From the NCBI GenBank assembly GCA_028281785.1, contig JANQJG010000160.1, forward strand, positions 1-43,073: a stretch of 43,073 nt of DNA, read 5' to 3'. Source of the DNA: Rhodospirillales bacterium. GTDB lineage: Bacteria; Pseudomonadota; Alphaproteobacteria; Rhodospirillales; Shumkoniaceae. Shown here one piece after another: positions 1 to 9,976 of this stretch; positions within the stretch are counted from its first letter, which is position 1, and every line of letters begins with the position of its first letter. Under the pieces are notes generated by a model. It was not told the origin of the DNA. It was given only the letters and a program-made list of their open reading frames with translations, and did no database searches. Made by a program: the position numbers and the translations under genes.

Positions 1-53
1 ATGCCAACCCTAAACCCTTCCTGTGGACCGCCACTGCAGACTCAATCCTCGCA

Positions 54-69
54 AAAGTCGAACGACTTT
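54..69 (-). terminator. Short hairpin after the tusA-like gene, possible terminator
   Basis: A perfect 7-bp inverted repeat (AAAGTCG, two-base loop, CGACTTT) lies about 25 bp past the stop codon of the minus-strand sulfur-carrier gene. Read on the minus strand the right arm runs into TTTT, as in a weak Rho-independent terminator. The stem is short, so it could equally be a small operator. I see nothing else in bases 1-94. Confidence 0.4.
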
Positions 70-94
70 GTTCATATATTTCCAGGACAGAACA

Positions 95-394
95 CTAGAA
101 GCCTGTTTGAGAAGTCCCTTCCGCCTTGCGAATACGCAGGCGATGGGTGCCCTCCGGCCCTTGCGCCGGGTCCTCGGGCTCAAGCGAGAGGACCGCGTGC
201 CCGAGTTCCTCCACCGAACGGGGCACGTTCTCGAGCGGCTCCCGGCTTCTCAATCGAATCTCCGCGATCTCGCCCGGCGACATGCGTTCGATCAGCAGTT
301 TTGTTTTTACGAAGGTCAGCGGGCAGACTTGATCAGTTATGTCCAGGAAAAAGTCTACGCTCGTTTCAGTCTTGTCGTAGCCAGAGTGTTGCAT
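95..394 (-). CDS. TusA/SirA-family sulfur-carrier protein
   Basis: This small cytosolic protein (99 residues from the chosen start) carries the TusA family signature: a conserved Cys-Pro (C24-P25) followed by a Lys five residues later in DQVCPLTFVKTK. The strand-helix pattern continues through LLIERMSPGEIAEIRL. In TusA the Cys carries a persulfide for tRNA thiolation or other sulfur-relay reactions, but many alphaproteobacterial paralogues have no assigned partner. The start is uncertain. ATG at 394 gives a normal N-terminus, an in-frame ATG at 421 would add nine residues, and neither has a clear Shine-Dalgarno sequence. The gene is divergent from mucR. Which sulfur acceptor it serves cannot be told from this context. 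Confidence 0.8.
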   Translation of the reverse strand: MQHSGYDKTETSVDFFLDITDQVCPLTFVKTKLLIERMSPGEIAEIRLRSREPLENVPRSVEELGHAVLSLEPEDPAQGPEGTHRLRIRKAEGTSQTGF

Positions 395-400
395 GGGAAA

Positions 401-429
401 TTGTTGCTTCGTTATCGTCATTTTACTAT
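401..429 (+). promoter_or_regulatory. Candidate sigma-70 promoter for mucR
   Basis: TTGTTG at 401-406 and TACTAT at 424-429 are separated by 17 bp, about 40 bp upstream of the mucR start codon. The boxes match consensus only partly (3/6 and 4/6). They overlap the start region of the divergent tusA-like gene, so the two genes could affect each other's transcription. Confidence 0.45.
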
Positions 430-470
430 TTATGGACCTCTTATGCCCAAGAAAAGGGGAACATATTCGG

Positions 471-893
471 ATGGCGGACAATGTGAGTCGAGGTGAGCTG
501 CTGGAACTGACTGCGGAGATCGTGGTCGCTCATGTGGGCAACAACTCGCTTGGTGTGGGCGATCTGCCAGCGTTGATCGAGAGCGTCTACGGCACGCTGA
601 CCAATCTTGGAAACCGTCCGGCGGTGCCGGAAGCGCCCAAGCCGGCGGTTCCGATTAAGCGATCGGTTTTTCCCGACTACATCGTTTGTCTTGAGAACGG
701 AAAAAAGCTCAAGATGCTCAAGCGGCATCTCAAGACGGCATATAACATGACACCCGAAGAATATCGAGAGCGCTGGGGGCTGCCGGCCGACTATCCGATG
801 GTCGCCCCCAACTATGCCGAGCATCGAAGCAATCTGGCCAAGGAAATCGGTCTCGGCACGAAGGCACGCAAGCGCCGCCGCCGGTCGCGTTGA
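471..893 (+). CDS. mucR: MucR/Ros family transcriptional regulator
   Basis: This 140-residue protein aligns throughout with the MucR/Ros family of alphaproteobacterial DNA-binding regulators, which control surface polysaccharide, motility and cell-cycle genes. It has the N-terminal dimerisation region (ELLELTAEIVVAHVGNN) and a C-terminal DNA-binding domain with LKRHLKTAYNMTPEEYRERW and the family tail PMVAPNYAEHRS. The zinc-finger-like site reads CLENGKKLKMLKRHL. The position normally held by Cys or Asp is Asn, and the position of the last His is Tyr, so zinc binding is doubtful. Some family members are known to fold without zinc. The ATG at 471 was chosen because AAGGGGAA lies about 10 bp upstream and because upstream codons are not conserved family sequence. 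Confidence 0.93.
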   Translation: MADNVSRGELLELTAEIVVAHVGNNSLGVGDLPALIESVYGTLTNLGNRPAVPEAPKPAVPIKRSVFPDYIVCLENGKKLKMLKRHLKTAYNMTPEEYRERWGLPADYPMVAPNYAEHRSNLAKEIGLGTKARKRRRRSR

Positions 894-918
894 GGGAATC
901 AGGGAGGCCGGTAAGATT

Positions 919-947
919 TTGAAGACGCGACGCGTTTTCGATATCAT
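919..947 (+). promoter_or_regulatory. Probable sigma-70 promoter for fur
   Basis: TTGAAG (919-924) and TATCAT (942-947) are separated by exactly 17 bp, placing a start of transcription near 954, about 40 bp before the fur start codon. Match is 4/6 at -35 and 5/6 at -10. Confidence 0.65.
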
Positions 948-994
948 AATCACAAGGCATTGGGGTCGGGTATTTGACGAGTTTGAGAGGTGAC

Positions 995-1417
995 ATGGCG
1001 TCTCCATCGCGGATAGAACAATTGTGTATCGAAAAAGGCATGAAGATGACGGGGCAGCGCCGGGTAATCGCCAGCGTGCTCTCTCAAGCCGAGGACCATC
1101 CAGACGTGGAGGAGGTCTATCGCAGAGCAACCGATATCGACCCGAGGATCAGCATCGCCACCGTGTATCGCACGGTGAGGTTGTTCGAGGAGGCGAGCAT
1201 TCTCGAGCGGCACGATTTCGGGGACGGCCGATCCCGCTATGAAGAGATTACCAGCGAGCACCACGACCATTTGATCGATATCCAGTCGGGCAGAGTGGTC
1301 GAGTTCCAAAACCGCGATATTGAGACGCTAAAGGAGAGGATTGCGGCCGAGCACGGATTTCGTCTCGTCGGCCATCGCCTGGAACTGTATGGCGTTCCGC
1401 TCGATACCAAGAAATAA
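995..1417 (+). CDS. fur: Fur/Mur family metal-responsive repressor
   Basis: This is a 140-residue Fur superfamily repressor with a winged-helix DNA-binding half (TGQRRVIASVLS and the recognition helix region ISIATVYRTVRLFEE) and a metal-binding dimerisation half containing HHDH at residues 89-92. The C-terminal CxxC zinc motifs of E. coli Fur are absent, as expected for the alphaproteobacterial Fur/Mur branch. Members of that branch respond to iron or manganese, and the sequence does not say which. GAGAGG at 985-990 fixes ATG 995 as the start. It lies immediately upstream of miaB, a common alphaproteobacterial arrangement. A second Fur-family gene (irr) lies at 21.2 kb, so the two likely divide iron and manganese control. 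Confidence 0.93.
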   Translation: MASPSRIEQLCIEKGMKMTGQRRVIASVLSQAEDHPDVEEVYRRATDIDPRISIATVYRTVRLFEEASILERHDFGDGRSRYEEITSEHHDHLIDIQSGRVVEFQNRDIETLKERIAAEHGFRLVGHRLELYGVPLDTKK

Positions 1418-1566
1418 GCCGGCTCATAGATCCCCCACCGCCATAACTCGGTTCCGCCAAGCTTGAAAGACCCCGGGTGGGCAACGATCTTGTGAGTCCG
1501 GCCGGGGGCGAAAGGCCACGGACCGGTGGGAGATTAAGGTCGGTAGTTGGCTGTCGTCTAATCGCT

Positions 1567-3948
<2,382 letters not shown>

Positions 3949-3977
<29 letters not shown>

Positions 3978-4479
3978 ACCCGACATCGTTGTTTCGGTTA
4001 CCGAGCCCGCGTGGACAACCATGCTGCCGGACGGCGAAGCGATGGGCCGGGAGGCGGCCATCGCCGCGTTTCTGTTGGGATCGTCGAAGGCGCGCCTCCC
4101 GCAACGCCGCGTCGAAGCGGCCCTTACCCTCGCGAATGACGATGCTCTCAGGGCCCTCAACAAGGCCTATAGGGGGCGCGACAAGGCAACCAACGTGCTT
4201 TCCTTCCCGGCCTGGACGCCGGATGACGTGGCGATGGCGCCGGAGGCCCCAATCCTGTTGGGAGACATGATCGTCGCCCTGGAAACGACTCGAGCCGAGG
4301 CAGCCGATTTGGGCACAAGGCTGTCGGATCATTTCAGGCATCTGGTGGTTCATGCTATGCTGCACCTGCTGGGCTACGATCACCAGACAGACTCCGAATC
4401 GAAAGAGATGGAACGAACGGAAGTCGAAGTGCTCGCCCGGCTTGGTGTCGCCGACCCCTATGCAGACGCCCAAGACTGA
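3949..4479 (+). CDS. ybeY: Endoribonuclease YbeY (rRNA maturation factor)
   Basis: This single-strand endoribonuclease acts in 16S rRNA 3'-end maturation and 70S quality control. The zinc site is visible as HAMLHLLGYDH, giving H135, H139 and H145, with the family motif NVLSFPAW upstream. Length from ATG 3949 is 176 residues. A GGAGG lies very close (two bases) to this ATG, and an in-frame ATG at 3934 is an alternative start five codons earlier. The gene overlaps the 3' end of phoH by 29 bp, the usual phoH-ybeY pairing. Confidence 0.93.
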
Positions 4480-4489
4480 TATCGACGAG

Positions 4490-5401
4490 ATGAGCGACGA
4501 CCCATGCAGTAGCCCGCCCCGTACGAACGGGGCCTTTAACGGCCGATCCCTGCTGACCTCATTGGGGAATTGGCTTCGCGGATGGCGATTCCGGCATGAA
4601 AACGGCAACTCGGCGCGCGATACCCTCGACGAGCTGATCGAGGAACGGGAAGAGGCCGAACTTCCCATCGATGAAGACGAGCGTCGATTGCTTGCCAACA
4701 TCCTGGAACTGCGGGACCGGACGATCGAGGACGTCATGGTGCCGCGGGCCGACATCGTCGGTGTCGAAGTCGACACATCCCTGTCCGACCTCATAGAGGT
4801 CATGACCAAGCAAGGGCATTCCCGCATTCCCATCTACCGCGAGACACTGGACGACGCGCTGGGGATGGTGCACATCAAGGATGTGCTTGCCTGGAGAGGC
4901 AAGGAGGACGAGGTCTCGCTCCCCAAGATCATGCGTCCGGTGCTGTTCGTCTCGCCCTTCATGCGGGTGGCCGACCTTCTGCTGGAAATGCGGGTCAAGC
5001 GCTGTCACATGGCGCTCGTGGTGGACGAATTCGGCGGCATCGACGGCCTGGTGACGATCGAGGATCTGGTCGAGGAGATTGTCGGCGAGATCGAGGACGA
5101 ACACGATCGCACGAACGAACCGAGTCTTCTTGCCCGCCCCGACGGCAGCTTCGACGCCGATGCGCGCGTGACCATCGAAGACCTTGAGGAGCGGATCGGC
5201 TCCTTCGTGACGGAAGAGGAGCGCGAGGAGATCGATACCTTGGGCGGGCTCGTGTTTTCACTGGCCGGCCACGTGCCCATCCGGGGCGAGCTGATCACCC
5301 ATCCGTCCGGGACCGAATTCGAGGTTATCGATGCCGACCCCCGGCGAATCAAGCGCCTGCGCATCCGCAATCCGCGTCCGTCGGCTGTCGCGAATGGATG
5401 A
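4490..5401 (+). CDS. corC: CorC/HlyC-family CBS-domain protein
   Basis: This 303-residue soluble CorC-type protein has a CBS pair (about residues 78-200, with RTIEDVMVPRADIV and MALVVDEFGGIDGLVTIEDL) and a C-terminal CorC/HlyC transporter-associated domain (about 210-300). It has no membrane-spanning CNNM/DUF21 domain, so it is the short form associated with magnesium/cobalt efflux or membrane-stress functions. The gene lies 10 bp after ybeY, and its stop overlaps the lnt start. ATG 4490 has only a weak ribosome-binding sequence. ATG 4460, inside ybeY, is possible. The ybeY-corC-lnt order is widely conserved in proteobacteria. Confidence 0.92.
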   Translation: MSDDPCSSPPRTNGAFNGRSLLTSLGNWLRGWRFRHENGNSARDTLDELIEEREEAELPIDEDERRLLANILELRDRTIEDVMVPRADIVGVEVDTSLSDLIEVMTKQGHSRIPIYRETLDDALGMVHIKDVLAWRGKEDEVSLPKIMRPVLFVSPFMRVADLLLEMRVKRCHMALVVDEFGGIDGLVTIEDLVEEIVGEIEDEHDRTNEPSLLARPDGSFDADARVTIEDLEERIGSFVTEEEREEIDTLGGLVFSLAGHVPIRGELITHPSGTEFEVIDADPRRIKRLRIRNPRPSAVANG

Positions 5402-7031
5402 GCGGACGGGAACACCGCAGGCGCACGCGGCGGCGCCGGCGGGGTTGGCCATCTGGCGGCGATTCAGGGAACGGGTCGCCGGTGCGAGATCCTGGCGGCG
5501 CTGGGGTCTCGCGGCCCTATTGGGCGTGCTGGCAAGCGCGGCGCTGCCGCCGTTGAACTGGGTGGTCTTGCTGCTTCCGGCCCTCGTCGGGTTCGTCTGG
5601 CTTGTCGATGGTGCGAGGAGCCGGCGCGGCGCCCTTGCCGTCGGGTGGTGGTTCGGCTTCGGCCATTTCGCTGCGAGTTTCTATTGGATTTCCCACGCGT
5701 TCCTGGTCGATGCCGAGCGGTTCGCCTGGATGATTCCCTTCGCCGTCGGCGGGTTGGCGACCGGCTTCGCCGTTTTCATCGCGATCCCCGCCGTGGCCCT
5801 CTATTGGGCCCGTGGCGCCGGGATCGGCCGAATCCTGCTGTTCGCGGCGGCGTGGACAGCCAGCGAGTGGATCAGAAGCTGGTTTCTGACGGGATTCCCC
5901 TGGCAGCTTGTGGGGACGGCCTGGGTCTTCTCCGACATCATGATTCAGCCGGCAGCCGTGGTTTCGGTCTACGGGCTGGGCTTGATAACCGTCCTCGGCG
6001 CGGCGATGCCGGCGGTCTTGGGCGACCGGCCGAGGCCGCCTCGGCGGGCCGTCCTCGCGACGTCCGTCGCCGTCGCCCTCCTCGTCCTATCCGGCCTTGG
6101 CGGCGCGTTGCGCCTGGCCTCCGCGACCGACGCGACGGTACCCGGTGTTCAGCTGCGCCTGGTGCAGCCGAACATTCCGCAGGCCTTGAAATGGCGGCGC
6201 GATCTGAGGGAGCGCCATGTCCTGCAGCAGATCGAGTTGAGCCTGGATGGCGCTCAGGGCGGATCGGGCTCCCCCCCGGTCACACATGTGATATGGGCGG
6301 AGACATCCGTCCCGTTCACCCTGGACGGCGACGAGAGGCTGCTCGAAATCGTGTCGCGGGCGGCGCCGGCGGGCGGGATGGCGATTGTCGGGGCCCCCCG
6401 CGCCACGCCGCGGGGGGTGGAGCCCTATCAGGTGTGGAACAGCTTGCACGCGGTCGACCCCGGAGGGCAGGTGATCGCCAGCTATGACAAGGCTCATCTG
6501 GTCCCATTCGGCGAGTACATCCCCTTTCGCGAGGTCATCGATATCCCGAAAGTGACGGCGGGGAGGACCGATTTCTCGCCCGGACCGGGCCGGGCGAGTC
6601 TCGGCCTTCCGGGCCTGCCGCCGGTCAGCCCGTTGATCTGTTACGAAATTATCTTCCCGGGCCGGGTCGTGGATCGGGACCGCCGCCCCGCCTGGTTGTT
6701 GAACTTGACCAACGATGCCTGGTTCGGCCACTCGGCGGGGCCCCATCAGCATCTGGCGGCGGCTCGAATGCGCGCCGTGGAGGAAGGCTTGCCCCTGGTC
6801 CGGGTCGCCAACACCGGCATCTCCGCCGTCTTCGACGCCTATGGGCGAACCGTTGCCCGGCTCGAACTGGGCGAGACGGGCGTGATCGACAGCCCGCTGC
6901 CGGCAGCGATCGAACGGCGCACGCCCTACGGGCGATACGGCAACGGTCTGGTCCTTGTCATCGTCCTGATGGTGGCCGTGGGCGGCGCCCTACCACTTCT
7001 CGCCGGTACCGCAAAACGTCAGCAGGGGTGA
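5394..7031 (+). CDS. lnt: Apolipoprotein N-acyltransferase
   Basis: This inner-membrane enzyme N-acylates the lipid-modified Cys of apolipoproteins, the third lipoprotein maturation step. The first 240 residues hold several hydrophobic segments, for example around 38-72, 84-102, 113-138 and 186-208. A periplasmic nitrilase domain follows with the catalytic triad E303 (IWAETSVPF), K366 (YDKAHLVPFGEYIP) and C416 (LICYEIIFP). A last membrane span lies near the C-terminus (LVLVIVLMVAVGGALPLL). Length is 545 residues. The start ATG overlaps the corC stop (8 bp). The lipoprotein at the right edge of the window would be a plausible substrate. Confidence 0.95.
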   Translation: MDERTGTPQAHAAAPAGLAIWRRFRERVAGARSWRRWGLAALLGVLASAALPPLNWVVLLLPALVGFVWLVDGARSRRGALAVGWWFGFGHFAASFYWISHAFLVDAERFAWMIPFAVGGLATGFAVFIAIPAVALYWARGAGIGRILLFAAAWTASEWIRSWFLTGFPWQLVGTAWVFSDIMIQPAAVVSVYGLGLITVLGAAMPAVLGDRPRPPRRAVLATSVAVALLVLSGLGGALRLASATDATVPGVQLRLVQPNIPQALKWRRDLRERHVLQQIELSLDGAQGGSGSPPVTHVIWAETSVPFTLDGDERLLEIVSRAAPAGGMAIVGAPRATPRGVEPYQVWNSLHAVDPGGQVIASYDKAHLVPFGEYIPFREVIDIPKVTAGRTDFSPGPGRASLGLPGLPPVSPLICYEIIFPGRVVDRDRRPAWLLNLTNDAWFGHSAGPHQHLAAARMRAVEEGLPLVRVANTGISAVFDAYGRTVARLELGETGVIDSPLPAAIERRTPYGRYGNGLVLVIVLMVAVGGALPLLAGTAKRQQG

Positions 7032-7116
7032 TGGAAGCACGACTTATGGAAGAGAGGGATCTACGATTTATCGGATTGACCCCTCGAGACCTTTTACCTA
7101 TCGTTGCAGCGCTCAT

Positions 7117-7131
7117 GGTTTGAAACAAACC
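7117..7131. promoter_or_regulatory. Palindromic candidate operator before the XRE gene
   Basis: GGTTTG-AAA-CAAACC is a perfect 6-bp inverted repeat directly upstream of the likely -35 box of the XRE regulator gene. A second overlapping repeat, TTGAA (7120-7124) with TTCAA (7133-7137), extends into that -35 box. The position fits autoregulation by the encoded helix-turn-helix protein, which is an inference from placement. Confidence 0.45.
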
Positions 7132-7132
7132 G

Positions 7133-7162
7133 TTCAAGACTGGAAAATAAATTCGGTATAAA
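7133..7162 (+). promoter_or_regulatory. Candidate promoter abutting the XRE start codon
   Basis: TTCAAG (7133-7138) and TATAAA (7157-7162) are 18 bp apart. The -10 box ends immediately before ATG 7163, so transcription would begin near 7169, at or just before the second in-frame ATG at 7172. No Shine-Dalgarno sequence is present. This suggests a leaderless mRNA starting translation at 7172. Confidence 0.5.
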
Positions 7163-7654
7163 ATGAACGATATGACTCCCTCCCGTAAGGACGGTGGCCG
7201 GACTCGCACGCGCAACTTCAAGGCCAACCGTCTTCCGCCCGGCGTGCCCAATCCGATTGATGTCCATGTGGGCAGCCGCGTAAGACTTCGCCGAACCCTT
7301 CTTGGGATGAGCCAAGAAAAGTTGGGAGAGGCGGTAAATCTTACTTTCCAGCAGATCCAGAAGTACGAGCGTGGGGCCAACCGCATCGGGGCGAGCCGCA
7401 TCTTCGAACTCAGCCGTGTCTTGGATGTTCCGGTTTCCTTTTTCTTCGATGACATGCCGGACGATATCAAGACTCCCGAGGGCATGAAGGCGAGGGCGCT
7501 GCAGGATCAGGAGCAGGCCTCCTTCGAGCCTGATCCCATGGCCCGACGTGAAACGCTGGAGTTGGTGCGCGCCTACTATCGGATTTGTGATCCGAAGGTG
7601 CGCAAACGGCTGTTCGAGTTGACAAAGTCTCTGGCCGGGGCGGTCGAAGAATAG
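7163..7654 (+). CDS. XRE-family helix-turn-helix regulator (PhrR/PraR-like)
   Basis: This 163-residue protein has a Cro/C1-type helix-turn-helix at about residues 36-95 (VGSRVRLRRTLLGMSQEKLGEAV, then TFQQIQKYERGANRIGASRI). A C-terminal part after the FFFDDMP linker reads ELVRAYYRICDPKVRKRLFEL. It matches the single-domain alphaproteobacterial regulators found between lnt and metK, called PhrR or PraR in rhizobia, where roles in acid stress, quorum and surface traits have been reported. Its role here is unknown. ATG 7163 and ATG 7172 (MTPSRKDGG) are both possible starts, and the promoter position favours 7172. It probably ends its own transcription unit, since metK has its own leader. Confidence 0.88.
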   Translation: MNDMTPSRKDGGRTRTRNFKANRLPPGVPNPIDVHVGSRVRLRRTLLGMSQEKLGEAVNLTFQQIQKYERGANRIGASRIFELSRVLDVPVSFFFDDMPDDIKTPEGMKARALQDQEQASFEPDPMARRETLELVRAYYRICDPKVRKRLFELTKSLAGAVEE

Positions 7655-7680
7655 TCGCCTGGATTCAAGGGTGATTGCGG

Positions 7681-7707
7681 CGCCACCTGAGTTCTGTCCG
7701 GGTGGCG
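7681..7707 (+). terminator. Hairpin after the XRE gene, weak terminator candidate
   Basis: CGCCACC (7681-7687) pairs perfectly with GGTGGCG (7701-7707) across a 13-base loop, 26 bp after the XRE stop codon. No T run follows directly (TCGAATCCTCTT), so intrinsic termination would be weak. Confidence 0.35.
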
Positions 7708-7717
7708 TCGAATCCTC

Positions 7718-7746
7718 TTGACGCCTTTTCCAAAGCCTGCGACAAA
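7718..7746 (+). promoter_or_regulatory. Candidate promoter for the metK leader
   Basis: TTGACG (7718-7723) is followed after 17 bp by GACAAA (7741-7746). The -35 is good and the -10 poor (3/6). Its position, about 50 bp before the riboswitch-like element, is what a riboswitch-controlled metK transcript would need. Confidence 0.4.
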
Positions 7747-7774
7747 AACGGCCGCTAGCCCCTTATGTGGGCTG

Positions 7775-7825
7775 GCCGTGGAAGGATTTGGACCGCTTGC
7801 CACCACGAAATCAAAGGCGCTAAGT
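7775..7825 (+). promoter_or_regulatory. SAM-II-type riboswitch upstream of metK
   Basis: The element shows the conserved layout of the SAM-II aptamer. A P1 stem CGTGG (7777-7781) pairs with CCACG (7803-7807). The loop contains ATTTG (7786-7790) and CCGCTTGC (7793-7800). A downstream segment has AATCAAA (7809-7815) and GCTAAG (7819-7824), the strand that forms the pseudoknot in solved SAM-II structures. SAM-II RNAs are common in alphaproteobacteria and bind S-adenosylmethionine to shut off methionine/SAM genes, and metK makes SAM, so feedback control is the natural reading. The aptamer ends about 93 bp before the metK ATG, so it does not itself cover the ribosome-binding site. How it acts on expression is not clear. 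Confidence 0.8.
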
Positions 7826-7918
7826 GGGCCCTACGCGACGATCTCCCCTCATCGGGCGAACCGGCGTCGATGCCCTTGGTCCGTGCGGTATATAGCAGCG
7901 AGCATGGGGGGTTCGGCA

Positions 7919-9094
7919 ATGTCGAAAGCCAGCTATCTGTTCACCAGCGAGTCCGTTTCGGAAGGCCATCCGGACAAGGTCTGCGACATCATTTCCGACT
8001 CTGTCGTCGACGCGTTTCTCGAGGCCGATCCCGAAGCGCGCGTCGCGGTCGAGACGATGTGCACGACGAACCTGGTCGTGCTCTCCGGCGAGGTCCGCGG
8101 CCCGGAAGCCGTCGACAAGGCGACGATCGAAGAGATTGCCCGCCAGGCCGTGCGCAGGATCGGCTATGAACAGGATGGCTTCCATTGGGCGAAGGCGCGT
8201 GTCGAGGTTCACATCCACTCTCAATCGGCGGATATCGCGCAGGGCGTGGATTCCGCGAACGGCAAGGACGAAGGCGCCGGCGATCAAGGCATGATGTTCG
8301 GATATGCCTGCACCGAGACCGACGCCCTGATGCCCGCCCCGATACATTTCTCCCATGCCATCCTTCGTTCCCTTGCCGAGGCTCGCCATGCCGGCAAGAT
8401 CCCGGGGCTGCTGCCGGATTCGAAGAGCCAGGTCACGTTGCTGTACGAGAACGGACAGCCGGCGCGCGCCACATCCGTCGTCGTCTCTCATCAGCATGCC
8501 GATGAGCTTTCGCAGGACGACGTGCGCGAGATCGTCCGTCCCTATGTGCTCGCGGTCCTGCCAAAGGGCTGGATGTGCGATGAGAAGGAATTCTACGTCA
8601 ATCCGACCGGGCGTTTCGCGATCGGAGGGCCGGATGGCGATTCCGGCCTTACCGGACGAAAGATCATCGTGGACACCTATGGGGGAGCCGCTCCCCATGG
8701 CGGCGGCGCCTTTTCGGGCAAGGATCCGACAAAGGTGGACCGCTCGGCGGCTTACGCGGCGCGTTACCTCGCGAAAAATGTCGTGGCCGCCGGCCTGGCG
8801 GAACGGTGCACGATTCAGATCGCCTATGCGATCGGCGTCTCGAAGCCCTTGTCCGTCTATGTAAACACGCATGACACCGGCAATGTCGATGACGAGCGGC
8901 TTTGCTCGGTCGTTCAGGAGCTGGTGGATCTCTCGCCCCGGGGGATTCGCCAGCGGTTGGGCCTTAACCGGCCCATCTATAAGCGGACCGCGGCTTATGG
9001 CCATTTTGGCCGCACGCCGGACGCGGACGGCGGATTTTCCTGGGAGCGGACCGACCTCGTCGACGACCTTCGGAACGCCTTCAACGTCAGGTGA
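7919..9094 (+). CDS. metK: S-adenosylmethionine synthetase
   Basis: This enzyme makes SAM from methionine and ATP in the cytosol. The 391-residue protein has the family N-terminus [19 protein letters not shown], the ATP-site stretch [11 protein letters not shown], and the P-loop-like [16 protein letters not shown] near residue 260. ATG 7919 is preceded by GGGGGG at about eight bases. An in-frame ATG at 7904 lies within that G run and is less likely. The start fits the family exactly. A SAM-II-like element lies in its leader, and the stop overlaps the GTG of trmB, so SAM supply and a SAM-using tRNA methyltransferase are co-expressed. Confidence 0.97.
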   Translation: MSKASYLFTSESVSEGHPDKVCDIISDSVVDAFLEADPEARVAVETMCTTNLVVLSGEVRGPEAVDKATIEEIARQAVRRIGYEQDGFHWAKARVEVHIHSQSADIAQGVDSANGKDEGAGDQGMMFGYACTETDALMPAPIHFSHAILRSLAEARHAGKIPGLLPDSKSQVTLLYENGQPARATSVVVSHQHADELSQDDVREIVRPYVLAVLPKGWMCDEKEFYVNPTGRFAIGGPDGDSGLTGRKIIVDTYGGAAPHGGGAFSGKDPTKVDRSAAYAARYLAKNVVAAGLAERCTIQIAYAIGVSKPLSVYVNTHDTGNVDDERLCSVVQELVDLSPRGIRQRLGLNRPIYKRTAAYGHFGRTPDADGGFSWERTDLVDDLRNAFNVR

Positions 9095-9816
9095 CGTCCA
9101 CGTCGTCCGACGCGTCTTCCAGGACACAGTTCTATGGCCGACGCCACGGCCACCGGCTTCGCCCGGGCCGCCGCCGCCTTCTTGAAACACTTCTTCCCAG
9201 GCTGCTGATTTCCTGCCCTGGCGAAGCACGGCTTGATCCGGCGAGCTTGTTTCCGCGACCGGTGACGGACATCTGGCTGGAGGTGGGTTTCGGCGGTGGG
9301 GAGCATCTGGCCGCGCAAGCCCGACGTCATCCGGAGATCGGCTTCATCGGTTGCGAACCTTTCGTCAACGGCGTCGCGCGGCTGCTGGCGATGGTGGAGC
9401 GCGATCGGATAACCAACCTGCGTGTCTTCGACGATGACGCCCGCATTCTTCTGAACAGGCTCACCGATGCCAGCATCGGCCGCGTTTTCATTCTGTTCAG
9501 CGATCCCTGGCCGAAGAAACGTCATCACAAACGGCGGTTCCTGCGGGAGGAAACGCTGAGAAGCCTTGCGCGCGTCATGCGCGGCGGGGGCGCGCTGCGC
9601 TTTGCCACCGACGACATGGGATATGTGAGTTGGACGCTGGAACATGTCCGTCGCAATCCGGATTTCGCATGGACCGCGACCTGTCCCGATGACTGGCGGC
9701 GGCCGCCGCCCGACTGGGTCGAGACCCGCTACGAAGCCAAGGCGCGCGCGACGGAACGAACCTGCATTTATCTCGACTTCCAAAGATCCGGCCGGGGCCG
9801 GGAAGACCCTACATAA
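9091..9816 (+). CDS. trmB: tRNA (guanine-N7)-methyltransferase
   Basis: This SAM-dependent enzyme forms m7G46 in the variable loop of tRNAs. The SAM-binding motif is [14 protein letters not shown] (about residues 60-73), and the TrmB signature [15 protein letters not shown] is at 136-150. The 241-residue length includes about 20 extra N-terminal residues relative to compact homologues. The GTG start overlaps the metK stop as GTGA with no separate ribosome-binding site, indicating translational coupling. Under that arrangement the metK riboswitch would also set trmB expression. Confidence 0.93.
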   Translation: MTSTSSDASSRTQFYGRRHGHRLRPGRRRLLETLLPRLLISCPGEARLDPASLFPRPVTDIWLEVGFGGGEHLAAQARRHPEIGFIGCEPFVNGVARLLAMVERDRITNLRVFDDDARILLNRLTDASIGRVFILFSDPWPKKRHHKRRFLREETLRSLARVMRGGGALRFATDDMGYVSWTLEHVRRNPDFAWTATCPDDWRRPPPDWVETRYEAKARATERTCIYLDFQRSGRGREDPT

Positions 9817-9820
9817 ACGC

Positions 9821-9848
9821 TTGTTTTTGGAGGTGCTGTCGCTATATA
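9821..9848 (+). promoter_or_regulatory. Candidate promoter for the rimP-nusA-infB operon
   Basis: TTGTTT (9821-9826) and TATATA (9843-9848) are separated by 16 bp just after the trmB stop codon. The transcript would start near 9855 and include the terminator-like hairpin at 9907-9935. Confidence 0.5.
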
Positions 9849-9906
9849 GAAGGGCATAAGAAACGACATGGCTCGTTGAACTCAACTATTTGGTGAGTTT
9901 CGATGA

Positions 9907-9935
9907 GGTGGGCCTGCGGCCCGCCTTTTGTTTTT
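9907..9935 (+). terminator. Leader terminator/attenuator hairpin before rimP
   Basis: GGTGGGCC (9907-9914) pairs with GGCCCGCC (9918-9925) around a three-base loop (one G-U pair), and TTTTGTTTTT follows immediately. This is a textbook intrinsic terminator, yet it lies between the likely operon promoter and rimP and 90 bp after trmB. It therefore looks like an attenuator of the nusA operon. Enterobacterial rimP leaders contain a comparable terminator-like hairpin. It could also simply terminate trmB readthrough. Confidence 0.75.
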
Positions 9936-9976
9936 GTGGTGCCACGCGTCGAGGTCTTCGGGGCTTGGCAAGCGTC

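Noticed and set aside
1-486. Plus-strand open frames across the left edge
   Set aside because: They run antisense to the TusA-like gene, whose Cys-Pro motif is convincing. The plus-strand translations are Pro/Arg-rich and not family-like.
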